A DNA stretch of 11,373 nt, taken from assembly GCA_019348515.1 (NCBI GenBank), contig JAHWJF010000058.1, forward strand, positions 1 to 11,373, in the 5' to 3' direction. Under the pieces are notes generated by a model. That model was given only the letters and a program-made list of their open reading frames with translations. It had not been told where the DNA came from and searched no databases. The position numbers were made by a program, and so were the translations under genes. Position 1 is the stretch's first letter, and every line of letters starts with the position of its first letter. Origin of the DNA: Chloroflexota bacterium (GTDB lineage Bacteria > Chloroflexota > Chloroflexia > Thermomicrobiales > UBA6265). Positions 1 to 6,291 of this stretch are shown here, in pieces.

Positions 1-110
1 GTGATGGCCGGCGCCAGGAATAGGACCAGCAATGTGACGGCGAGGACAAGACCTGTTCTTGCCCCGGGCCCCGGACAAAGACTTGTAAACCTACGCATGC
101 GGCGCCTCAT
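1..110 (-). CDS. 5' end of a leftward gene with a signal peptide or membrane anchor (partial)
   Basis: Reading the - strand from the ATG at 110-108 gives an open frame to the window edge. It begins with a very basic stretch (MRRRMRRF), then a short linker, then a hydrophobic run of about 17 residues (around residues 21-36, LVLAVTLLVLFLAPAI). This n-region plus h-region layout is what a Sec signal peptide or an N-terminal membrane anchor looks like, so the product is probably exported or membrane-bound. An in-frame ATG at 98-96 is an alternative start and has GAGG about nine bases upstream; no strong ribosome site precedes the first ATG. Only about 36 codons are visible, so the mature protein and its function cannot be named. 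The gene diverges from radC. Confidence 0.5.
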   Translation of the reverse strand, partial: MRRRMRRFTSLCPGPGARTGLVLAVTLLVLFLAPAI

Positions 111-289
111 TTCAATGACGGTGAGCGAACCCCTTTGATGTTGAAACGCCTCGTATCCCCCCTGTCGTTTCGACCTGGCATGATTCCGCCTGTCTTGGTT
201 CACCGCAGTGTCGCGCCGGATCCCCACCCAAGCGTGCTGGCTGTTGCTTCGGTATCCTGCTGCCGGAACTTGCATGCGAAGGGGGTACC
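111..289. promoter_or_regulatory. Divergent intergenic region between the leftward gene and radC
   Basis: This 179-nt gap separates two outward-facing starts, so it should carry promoters for both. I looked for paired -35/-10 hexamers. TTGAAA at 141-146 has no acceptable -10 partner 16-18 nt downstream, and the CATGAT at 179-184 lacks a -35. No operator-like palindrome stands out. The regulatory role rests on gene orientation only. Confidence 0.35.
279..284 (+). promoter_or_regulatory. Ribosome binding site of radC
   Basis: AAGGGG lies 5 nt upstream of the GTG at 290. It fixes the radC start at this GTG rather than at a downstream ATG. Confidence 0.6.
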
Positions 290-1021
290 GTGAGCGACGG
301 ACACGACAAGGGTGCGCGGCCGCCCGGCTACCGCCTGATGCTGCGCGAGATGGCGCCCGACGAGCGCCCCCGGGAGCGGCTCAAACTGCGCGGATCCTCG
401 GCCCTGAGCGACGGGGATCTGCTTGCCATAATCTTGAATACCGGGATGAAAGGCGAGACGGTGACCGATGTCTCGCAGCGCCTGCTGGCCGAGCATGGCG
501 GGCTGCGCGGTCTGTTTCGCCTCGACATCGCCGAGCTGTCTCGCATCCGCGGTCTCGGCGACGCCAAAGCGGTGCGGTTGAAAGCGGCATTGGAGCTGGG
601 GCGGCGCCTCGCGGCGCTCTCTCCGGATGAGCGGCCGCAGGTCGGCTCCCCGGAGGACGTAGCCAATCTCCTCCAGATCGAGATGGCGGCCCTGGAGCAG
701 GAGCAGCTGCGGGTGGTCCTCCTCGACACCAAACACCGCATTCAGGGCAGCCGCACCGTCTACCAGGGCAGCGTCAATCAGGCCCAGGTCAGAGTGGCGG
801 AGGTTTTTCGTGACGCCGTGCGTCAGCAGGCCACGGCCATCGTCGCCGTCCACAACCACCCGTCCGGCGATCCCACCCCCTCGGCCGCCGATGTCGCCCT
901 CACCGTGGAGCTAGTTCGGGCTGGAGAGTTGCTCGACATCGAGCTGCTCGACCATCTCATCATCGGTCAGGGACGGTGGATCTCCTTGAAGCGGCTGGGA
1001 CTGGGCTTCCCGAAGGCGTAG
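290..1021 (+). CDS. radC: RadC family protein (UPF0758, JAB/MPN metalloprotein)
   Basis: This 243-residue protein starts at GTG with a purine-rich ribosome site 5 nt upstream. The N-terminal half has the RadC signature RERLKLRGSSALSDGDLLAIIL (about residues 28-49) and a helix-hairpin-helix (about 84-94, SRIRGLGDAKA) that would contact DNA. The C-terminal half is a JAB/MPN fold with a complete JAMM-type metal site: Glu171, then HNHPSGDPTPSAAD at 188-201 providing His188, His190 and Asp201. Length and domain order match the family (about 220-245 residues). The family was named for a presumed role in DNA repair, but that role has been questioned and its biochemical activity is unsettled. RadC proteins occur widely, both as chromosomal genes and on mobile elements. 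It is monocistronic here, diverging from the leftward gene and followed by a long gap. I see no lesion in the frame. Confidence 0.93.
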   Translation: MSDGHDKGARPPGYRLMLREMAPDERPRERLKLRGSSALSDGDLLAIILNTGMKGETVTDVSQRLLAEHGGLRGLFRLDIAELSRIRGLGDAKAVRLKAALELGRRLAALSPDERPQVGSPEDVANLLQIEMAALEQEQLRVVLLDTKHRIQGSRTVYQGSVNQAQVRVAEVFRDAVRQQATAIVAVHNHPSGDPTPSAADVALTVELVRAGELLDIELLDHLIIGQGRWISLKRLGLGFPKA

Positions 1022-1036
1022 TACTCGAATACTCGA
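1022..1036 (+). repeat. Tandem direct repeat TACTCGA x2
   Basis: TACTCGA occurs at 1022-1028 and again at 1030-1036, separated by one A, and begins right at the radC stop codon. The repeat is short and may be coincidental. A role as a binding site or duplication scar cannot be told from the sequence. Confidence 0.3.
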
Positions 1037-1048
1037 TAGGCCAAGTGA

Positions 1049-1111
1049 TGCCTCGACGCAGATTCGGGGTCACTTCGGCTGATGCCGCGATGGTCGAAAA
1101 ACCATGAGGCA
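1049..1111 (+). other. Folded intergenic element, multi-branch stem-loop
   Basis: A closing stem TGCCTC (1049-1054) with GAGGCA (1106-1111) encloses two hairpins. One is CGGC-TGAT-GCCG at 1076-1087. The other is ATGGT-CGAAAA-ACCAT at 1090-1105, whose 3' arm runs directly into the closing stem. The layout recalls the T-arm and acceptor junction of a tRNA, but at 63 nt it is too short, the middle hairpin is 4+4 rather than 5+7, and the T-loop lacks TTCRA. It could be a terminator for radC without a U-tract, a degraded tRNA-like sequence, or chance pairing in GC-rich DNA. Confidence 0.25.
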
Positions 1112-1263
1112 ATCGAGGAAGGCGGCCGCTCAGCCCTTAGGCACATAAACGATCACGAGAAATTTACGATATGATCATCATGTATCAATGGTTAGCCGCT
1201 GCCGTTGATCGCCGAAGCCTGGCTCAGGTGATTGACATAGTGACCGTGATGTGGAGTGCAGCA

Positions 1264-1365
1264 ATGAAGCAAACAGTGCTCGCCATCCTGGTCGCTGTTG
1301 GCCTGGTCGCGGCCGTGGCCGGGACGGGCAGCGGCCTGGCGCAGAGGCGACACCGGTGGGCCTGA
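1264..1365 (+). pseudogene. Broken secreted-protein gene: signal peptide followed by a frameshift
   Basis: A GGAG at 1253-1256 sits 7 nt upstream of the ATG at 1264. The frame reads MKQTVLAILVAVGLVAAVAG and continues TGSGLAQ, a textbook signal peptide with a basic start, a hydrophobic core and a small-residue end. It then turns into RRHRWA and stops at 1363-1365. Shifting by one base near 1340 gives Ala-AEATPVG, a plausible cleavage site and mature N-terminus, and that frame runs open to 1484. The pattern fits a single-base deletion, real or a sequencing error, in the gene of an exported protein. The sequence after the shift matches no family I know, so further loss is possible. Alternatively it is a genuine 33-residue peptide. 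Confidence 0.35.
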
Positions 1366-1582
1366 TGACCTTCGGCTTGGGATGCGACTCAGGGACTCTC
1401 AACTTGCGGCGCAGCTCGGTGGCATGCATGGGGCACACGGCATTTGCGACTGTTATGACTTCAGCGTCCCGTTCCCGTGATTGACGTCGGAGAGGCGACC
1501 GCTCTCGTGCTTGCAGTCCGTGTGGAAGTCCCGAGGACGGTGCGACTCGTCAAGGCCGAACTGCTCGCGGATAGGTGTGAAG

Positions 1583-1587
1583 AGGAG
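1583..1587 (+). promoter_or_regulatory. Ribosome binding site that sets the amidase start
   Basis: AGGAG ends 6 nt upstream of the ATG at 1594. The same frame is open upstream to 1477, but that extension has no ribosome site and its residues do not resemble the family, so 1594 is preferred. Confidence 0.65.
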
Positions 1588-1593
1588 ATCATC

Positions 1594-2490
1594 ATGGAAA
1601 CACCGAGGGTCTATGACATCCGCAACAATGCCGATGCGGTCCGCTTCGGCTTGTCGCCGACGGAGCCCACTCAAAATAGTAACGGCGTACCGGCGCGGGA
1701 CTTCTTGCTCTCCCGCTGCATCTTAGGGCGACATGGGGCACAGCCACGCTTTATCGTCCTCCATATTCAGGAGGGCAGCACGCCGGGGAGTCTCGACCAC
1801 TGGGTCGCTGGTCGCGTTCAGGGCAGAGATGGGCAGTGGCACGAGGTCCAGGCTAGCTCGACGGTTATGGTGCAACGGGACGGTTCGATCCTTCGCGTGA
1901 TTCCCGAAGAGCACGGGCCGTGGACCAATGGGCGAGTCCAGAGGCCGACATGGCAGTCGGCCCAGTTGCGCGCTCTGTCCGGCGTCGGCAGCCCGAACCT
2001 CCATTGCCTGACGATCGAGGCCGAGGGTCTGCCGAACGACGAGATGCCTGAGCCAGAGTTCCGTGCCGTCCTCTGGCAGGTTCGCGACTGGATGAACCGC
2101 TACGACATTCCGGTCGACAACATCTTGCCGCATTCTTCCATCGACAGCGTGGACCGCCCTCACTGCCCCGGCGCCTACTACCATCGCGTGATGGTAGCCC
2201 TCGCGGGTTATCGTGAACCCTCTCCTCCGCCGCCCTTCGACGGGCAGCCGAAGACCACCAACGGCGTCGTGTTCCACCCCTTCAAGCGGCAAGTTACCTC
2301 CAATGGAGTCAACCAGCGATTGTGGGCAAGCCCAACTGCTCCGCTCACCGGACCGTTGATTCCGGCTGGTGAGCAGATTGAGGCCGTCTACTGGATCAAG
2401 GGCGATGAAGTCGATGGGAACGACATCTGGTTGGTCAAGGACTCGGGACCGCGCATATGGTCCGGCGGGGTCAAAGAAGCGGTGCCGTGA
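1594..2490 (+). CDS. N-acetylmuramoyl-L-alanine amidase, Amidase_2/PGRP-type, with C-terminal SH3-like domain
   Basis: The 298-residue product should cleave the bond between N-acetylmuramic acid and L-alanine in peptidoglycan. The Amidase_2 fold spans about residues 45-205. The zinc ligands are His57 (in FIVLHIQEGS), His180 (LPHSSID) and Cys191 in HCPG, the His/His/Cys arrangement of T7 lysozyme-like and PGRP enzymes. TIEAEG at 140-145 matches the core strand of the fold. A Pro-rich linker (209-214, SPPPPF region) leads to about 75 residues with RLWASP, DIWLVKDSG and RIWSGG, resembling a bacterial SH3 or cell-wall-binding module. No signal peptide is visible from this start, which is unusual for a host cell-wall enzyme and typical of phage endolysins or recycling enzymes. 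The gene converges on gmhA with a 13-nt gap. The amidase call is firm; the C-terminal module is less certain. Confidence 0.85.
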   Translation: METPRVYDIRNNADAVRFGLSPTEPTQNSNGVPARDFLLSRCILGRHGAQPRFIVLHIQEGSTPGSLDHWVAGRVQGRDGQWHEVQASSTVMVQRDGSILRVIPEEHGPWTNGRVQRPTWQSAQLRALSGVGSPNLHCLTIEAEGLPNDEMPEPEFRAVLWQVRDWMNRYDIPVDNILPHSSIDSVDRPHCPGAYYHRVMVALAGYREPSPPPPFDGQPKTTNGVVFHPFKRQVTSNGVNQRLWASPTAPLTGPLIPAGEQIEAVYWIKGDEVDGNDIWLVKDSGPRIWSGGVKEAVP

Positions 2491-2503
2491 TCGATGTTCA
2501 GTC

Positions 2504-3163
2504 CTAGCGGCCGGCGCGTCGCCCGCGCACGACGGAGAGACCGGGAGTGGAAGCAGGGGGCTCGCCTGCCGCGAGCCGCTCACGGACGGCGACGCACAGA
2601 CTGTGGGCGGCGACGAGATGCGCGTCTTCGACGACCTCGATACGGTCAGACGGCACATGCACGACGACGTCGACAAGCTGCGCGAGGCTGCCCCCCGATC
2701 GCCCCGTGAGGCCGACAACGTCCATCCCGCACGAGCGCGCCGTCTCAACCGCGGCGATCACGTTGGGCGAGTTGCCGCTGGCGGAAATCACCACCAGGAC
2801 ATCACCGGGGTGCGCTAACGTCTGGAGTTGCTCGGCGAAGACCCGGTCGTATCCGCTGTCATTGGCCCACGCCGTCAGCAATGGCATGTTGTCGGTCAGC
2901 GAGACCACCCGGAAGGTTGGCGGGCCGTCTCGGCGTGTGCCTTTGCCCAGGTCACAGGCGAAGTGGGACGCGGTGGCGGCGCTGCCGCCGTTGCCGACGA
3001 CGAACACGACTCGCTTTCGCGCTTGGCAGGCGAGCAGCATGAGCGCCACGTGCTCCAGCGATTCGAGATCGATCTTGGCTGCGACGGCGGCGACTTCGTC
3101 CCAGTAGTCGCGCAGCGTCGTCTGCAGCGGGATCTCAGGAGTGACTCGCGTTGGCTGTCTCAT
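2504..3163 (-). CDS. gmhA: Sedoheptulose 7-phosphate isomerase (phosphoheptose isomerase), SIS domain
   Basis: This 219-residue cytoplasmic enzyme would catalyse the first heptose step, sedoheptulose 7-phosphate to D-glycero-D-manno-heptose 7-phosphate. The SIS fold shows the phosphate-binding GNGGSAATASHF (57-68) and ISASGNSPN (126-134), both hallmarks of GmhA. In characterised GmhA the zinc ligands are His, Glu, Gln, His; by alignment the positions here are His67, Asp71, Glu179 and His187, so two are conservative replacements. The tail after about residue 200 is longer than in E. coli GmhA (192 residues). The ATG at 3163 has AAAGGA 7 nt upstream, giving a 29-nt overlap with hddA. It is the last gene of the operon. 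The related SIS protein DiaA is less likely given the neighbours. Confidence 0.88.
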   Translation of the reverse strand: MRQPTRVTPEIPLQTTLRDYWDEVAAVAAKIDLESLEHVALMLLACQARKRVVFVVGNGGSAATASHFACDLGKGTRRDGPPTFRVVSLTDNMPLLTAWANDSGYDRVFAEQLQTLAHPGDVLVVISASGNSPNVIAAVETARSCGMDVVGLTGRSGGSLAQLVDVVVHVPSDRIEVVEDAHLVAAHSLCVAVRERLAAGEPPASTPGLSVVRGRRAGR

Positions 3164-4220
3164 AGAGTGGTCCTTTCATGGCGATTCGGGATCGCGCGGC
3201 GCGGTCCGGGGGACCCTCGAGCGCAACACAGCCGCGATAGTCAAAGTCGAACGGGAACGGCGTGAGACCGGCGGCGCGCAGACCGGCGGTCACGTCCGCG
3301 CGGCGGTCCGGCGGCACGCAGAAGAGAAAGAACCCTCCCCCTCCCGCGCCGGCGATCTTGCCGCCATAGGCGCCGCGGTCTCGCGCGATTTCGTACCAGC
3401 GGTCGATCTCGGCGGAGCTTACGCCCTGGTTCAGACCGCGCTTGAGCTGCCAGCTCTCGTCGAGAAGCGCTCCGAACCCGGGTAGGTCACCGGCGAGGAG
3501 CGCCGCTTTCATCGACGCTGCGAGCTCCTTAATGCGATGCAGGCGACGCGTAACCTCACGGTCGATACCTGTCGCCGCGGACTGGGCGCTGAGCACGGTG
3601 GCGGAATCTCGCGTCTTGCGCGTCGAGACCAGGATGAGATGGTCCTGGAGCATGCGCCGCGCCGCGGGCCGCAGGGGCAAGGGCGTGACGGTGACGCCGT
3701 CGGAGGAAAACGTCAGGGTATTGAGGCCACCCAGAGCTGAGGCGTACTGGTCCTGGCGCCCGATAGGTCGGCCCAGGAGATCGATCTCGATCGCGCAAGC
3801 GATCTCGGCAGCCATCCGCGGTGTCACCGGCAGCGAGACATGGCCGGCAAGAGCCCAAACCAGGGCGACCGTCATCGCACTCGAGGAGCCCAGGCCGCTC
3901 CCCGGCGGCACATCCGCCCGCGTCGAGATGTGGACGCCGGAGGGGAGGAGATCGCGCTCGGCGAACCAGGAGAGGACCGCGCGTGGCAGTGACAGCGGCT
4001 CCCGGATCTCGACCCGTTGCCGAGACCGCACAGTGACGGTCAGGTCGTAGTCAAGGGATTGGATGACAACCCCGCTGCCCGCGTGTGGCGTGATCGAGAC
4101 GTGGCACCCCGGCGTGATCGCCGCGCTGACGACCATCCCCCCGAACCGCTCATAGTAGGCCGGAAGATCGGTGCCACCGCCGCCGAAGCTGATGCGCAAG
4201 GGGGAGCGAGCGGTGATCAT
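3135..4220 (-). CDS. hddA: GHMP-family sugar kinase, D-glycero-alpha-D-manno-heptose 7-phosphate kinase type
   Basis: The 361-residue GHMP kinase opens with SPLRISFGGGGTDLP (6-20), the strongly conserved start of HddA-like kinases. It has the ATP-binding motif PPGSGLGSSSA (105-115), a GRQDQYASALGG segment (154-165) and the C-terminal glycine loop GGKIAGAGGGGFF (286-298). HddA phosphorylates C1 of D-glycero-D-manno-heptose 7-phosphate to the alpha-1,7-bisphosphate in the GDP-heptose route. The ATG at 4220 overlaps the SDR stop by 4 nt (ATGA); an upstream TTG at 4226 is possible but breaks that pattern. GmhA next door fits the substrate. The odd point is that the operon also encodes HldE, the beta-anomer kinase. 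Other GHMP sugar kinases of similar sequence act on fucose or related sugars, so the exact substrate is inferred. Confidence 0.82.
   Translation of the reverse strand: MITARSPLRISFGGGGTDLPAYYERFGGMVVSAAITPGCHVSITPHAGSGVVIQSLDYDLTVTVRSRQRVEIREPLSLPRAVLSWFAERDLLPSGVHISTRADVPPGSGLGSSSAMTVALVWALAGHVSLPVTPRMAAEIACAIEIDLLGRPIGRQDQYASALGGLNTLTFSSDGVTVTPLPLRPAARRMLQDHLILVSTRKTRDSATVLSAQSAATGIDREVTRRLHRIKELAASMKAALLAGDLPGFGALLDESWQLKRGLNQGVSSAEIDRWYEIARDRGAYGGKIAGAGGGGFFLFCVPPDRRADVTAGLRAAGLTPFPFDFDYRGCVALEGPPDRAARSRIAMKGPLYETANASHS
3171..3176 (-). promoter_or_regulatory. Ribosome binding site of gmhA inside hddA
   Basis: AAAGGA on the - strand lies 7 nt before the gmhA ATG and within the last codons of hddA. 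It supports independent initiation at 3163 despite the 29-nt overlap. Confidence 0.6.
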
Positions 4221-4960
4221 GGCCAACTCGTTTCTGAGAGGGGCGTGATCAACATCTCCTGTACGGCCGAGCCGCGGGGGAGTGATACCGCGTAGGCGAT
4301 GGCATCGGCGACGTTCGCGGGGTCCTGGAGATTGCGTTGATCGGGGAGCGGGATGCCTTGTTCCGGGAAGCTATCGAACCAATGCGTATTCATCCCCCCG
4401 GGAATGATCGTCGTGACCCGGATACCATCCGCGCGTCCTTCCACCCCGAGCCCCCGGCTGAACCCCAGAAGACCCCATTTCGACGCGTGGTAGGCGGAGG
4501 CGTTGCCCCAGGCTCGCAAAGCGGCGGTCGAGGCAACATTGACGATGTCCCCACCGCCGAGCTGCTTCATGATCGGAAAGACCGCCCTGGCGACCAGAAA
4601 TGGCCCGCGCAGATTGACGCCGATCACGCGATCCCATTGCGCGACGGTCATCTCGTCGACCCCCAGGACGTAGTCGACGCCGGCGCAATTGACGGCCACG
4701 TCGATGCGGTCCCACGTCTGGAGGGTTCGCTCGATGGCCGATTGAACGGCGCGTTCATCGCTGACGTCACAGCCAATGCCAATCGCGCTGGACCCTGACG
4801 CCTCGATCGCCGCCGAGGTCCTCCCTGCCCGTTCCTCGTCGAGATCGATGCAGGCGATGCAGGCTCCAGCACCTGCCAGTCGGCGCGCGGTCGCCTCACC
4901 CAGGCCGCTGCCGGCGCCGGTGACGAAGGCGACTTTGGACGCGAGTTGCGGTTCGGTCAC
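4217..4960 (-). CDS. Classical short-chain dehydrogenase/reductase (SDR), NAD-type
   Basis: This 247-residue Rossmann enzyme has the full set of classical SDR motifs: TGAGSGLG (14-21) for the cofactor, Asp39 at the end of the second strand (favouring NAD(H) over NADP(H)), CDV (64-66), NCAG (91-94), Asn116, Ser144 and YHASK (157-161), giving the Asn-Ser-Tyr-Lys catalytic set. It ends in PLSETSWP, a tail common in this group. It is not the extended SDR type of HldD/GmhD, so it should not be taken for the heptose 6-epimerase. The start is GTG at 4960 with AAGGAG 7 nt upstream; it overlaps the preceding gene by 4 nt (GTGA) and the next by 4 nt. A role in oxidising or reducing a sugar intermediate is suggested by context only. 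Confidence 0.88.
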   Translation of the reverse strand: MTEPQLASKVAFVTGAGSGLGEATARRLAGAGACIACIDLDEERAGRTSAAIEASGSSAIGIGCDVSDERAVQSAIERTLQTWDRIDVAVNCAGVDYVLGVDEMTVAQWDRVIGVNLRGPFLVARAVFPIMKQLGGGDIVNVASTAALRAWGNASAYHASKWGLLGFSRGLGVEGRADGIRVTTIIPGGMNTHWFDSFPEQGIPLPDQRNLQDPANVADAIAYAVSLPRGSAVQEMLITPLSETSWP

Positions 4961-6291
4961 GCGGATACTCCTTGGGGTTGCGGCATCTCGGCGACTACAG
5001 CAGGCACCCCGGATTGGCGACTCTGCGGCGGGGGTGTGGCGTCCTGGGCAAGCAACTCGTCATAGAGCGCGGCCGTGCGTGCCGCGACCTGCTGCCAGGT
5101 GAACGAACAAAGAACCCTGGCCCGCCCAGCTTGACCCATGCCCAGACGCCGTTCCGGATTGCGGAGCACGTCGTCGAGCCGGAAGGAGAGCGCCTCGGGA
5201 TCACGGGGCGGCACGAGATACCCCGTCTCGCCATCGACAATGGTGAAGGCGATGCCGCCAACGCGTGATCCGATCACGGGCACACCGCAGGCCATCGCCT
5301 CCAGGGGAGTGAGGCCGAACGGCTCATACCAGGGTGTCGTAACGGCCACGTCGGCGGCGGCGTACCAGAGATGGAGCTCGTCCGGCTGCCTGTGGCCGAC
5401 GAACCGCACCTGGTCCAGCACGTCGAGCTCGGCCGCCAGCGAACGCAGCACGCCGATCTCCGGTGTTGCCACCGCATCAGGCTGCTCCGTCTCTCCCCCG
5501 ACGATAATGAGCGCAGGCACCGTGGCGGCCCCTGAGGCGATCCGTCGCGCTTTGAGCCACGCCAGCGCGTGGATGATGTTGCGCACGTCCTTGCGGGGCA
5601 CGAGGCGCCCGACATACACGATGATCTCCGCGGCCGGGTCGAGTCCGAGCGCTCGCCGCGCAACCTGCTTGTCAACCGGCCGGAAGCGATCGATATCGAC
5701 CGCCGAAGGGATCAGGGTGATTTGGTCGGCGCGAGCGCCATAGTCGGTCAGAAGCTCGTCACGTTCGGCGGGGCATTGCGCGATCAGGCGATCGACGCTC
5801 CGCACGACTCCCTTTTCGACATCGATCCTTCCCGCTGGGCTCGTATCCGCCGCACCTTGCTCGCGCTGCTTGGTGACACCGGTGGCATGGAAGATGTGCA
5901 CCGCGGGAACGCGCCAGCGAGATCGCAGCTCAGCCGCGACCCAGCCAGACATCCAGAAATTGCCGTGGATGAGGTCATACTGAGTGCCTTCACGGTCGGC
6001 GAAGTGGGTGATCGCGTCCCGGAACGCTGGCATGTAGGGCCAGAGCGCGTCCTTCAGTAGGGGAGCGCCTGCTCCCACGGGTATCTCGATCACACGCACG
6101 CCGTCCGCCCAGGCGACAACCTCTGGATGCGCCAGATCGCCGCGCACCGTGAAGACGTCGGTGTCGTATCCAAGAGCGCCGAGCCCGCGGCTCACCGCAT
6201 CGACGTACACATTCTGCCCGCCCGCGTCGACCCCGCCGAGCACGGCGACCGGGCTGGCGTGCTCGCTGATCATGGCCACCCGCCGGGTCAT
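4957..6291 (-). CDS. GT4-family glycosyltransferase (sucrose-phosphate-synthase/MshA-like subgroup)
   Basis: This 444-residue GT-B glycosyltransferase has an N-terminal acceptor domain with GGVDAGGQNVYV (19-30), a loop typical of the sucrose-phosphate synthase and MshA-like branch of GT4, and FHATG (134-138). The C-terminal donor domain has VGRLVPRKD (227-235) and the EX7E motif EPFGLTPLE, with Glu323 and Glu331, followed by GVPVIGSRVGG. These enzymes are retaining and use nucleotide sugars. The last 30 residues are a low-complexity Pro/Gln-rich tail. GGAG on the - strand at 6300-6303 lies 8 nt before the ATG, and the start overlaps the previous gene by 4 nt (ATGA). Given the operon it probably adds a hexose to the heptose-containing glycan; donor and acceptor cannot be read from the sequence. 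Confidence 0.88.
   Translation of the reverse strand: MTRRVAMISEHASPVAVLGGVDAGGQNVYVDAVSRGLGALGYDTDVFTVRGDLAHPEVVAWADGVRVIEIPVGAGAPLLKDALWPYMPAFRDAITHFADREGTQYDLIHGNFWMSGWVAAELRSRWRVPAVHIFHATGVTKQREQGAADTSPAGRIDVEKGVVRSVDRLIAQCPAERDELLTDYGARADQITLIPSAVDIDRFRPVDKQVARRALGLDPAAEIIVYVGRLVPRKDVRNIIHALAWLKARRIASGAATVPALIIVGGETEQPDAVATPEIGVLRSLAAELDVLDQVRFVGHRQPDELHLWYAAADVAVTTPWYEPFGLTPLEAMACGVPVIGSRVGGIAFTIVDGETGYLVPPRDPEALSFRLDDVLRNPERRLGMGQAGRARVLCSFTWQQVAARTAALYDELLAQDATPPPQSRQSGVPAVVAEMPQPQGVSA
4968..4973 (-). promoter_or_regulatory. Strong ribosome binding site of the SDR gene
   Basis: AAGGAG on the - strand ends 7 nt before the GTG start at 4960. It is the best Shine-Dalgarno match in the operon and supports a GTG start there. 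Confidence 0.65.

Larger units (their letters stand above)
1022..1593. other. 572-nt interval between radC and the amidase
   Basis: No intact gene of convincing length fits here. The stretch holds the TACTCGA repeat, the folded element at 1049-1111, an AT-richer patch at 1141-1180 with TATGAT at 1170-1175 but no matching -35, and the broken secreted-protein start at 1264. The open frames in 1251-1484 lack protein-like composition. The amidase promoter should lie in this region, but I could not identify it with confidence. Confidence 0.4.

Noticed and set aside
200..859. - strand open frame of 219 codons
   Set aside because: Antisense to radC, which has full family motifs; composition is that of a shadow frame.
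1049..1111. A functional tRNA
   Set aside because: Only 63 nt, no 5-bp anticodon stem with a 7-nt loop, no TTCRA T-loop and no D-arm consensus.
1232..1260. TTGACA at 1232-1237 as a -35 box
   Set aside because: The hexamer 17 nt downstream is AGTGCA, a poor -10, and the ribosome site and ATG at 1264 follow too closely for a normal leader.
1477..1593. Upstream extension of the amidase to 1477
   Set aside because: The added 39 residues are not signal-peptide-like and lack a ribosome site, whereas AGGAG sits 6 nt before the ATG at 1594.
1723..2748. - strand open frame of 341 codons
   Set aside because: Antisense to the amidase, whose zinc site and domain order are clear. It also overlaps gmhA in another frame.
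4217..4960. SDR as HldD, the ADP-heptose 6-epimerase
   Set aside because: HldD is an extended SDR of about 310 residues with TGxxGxxG and YxxxK. This protein has the classical TGxxxGxG motif and 247 residues.
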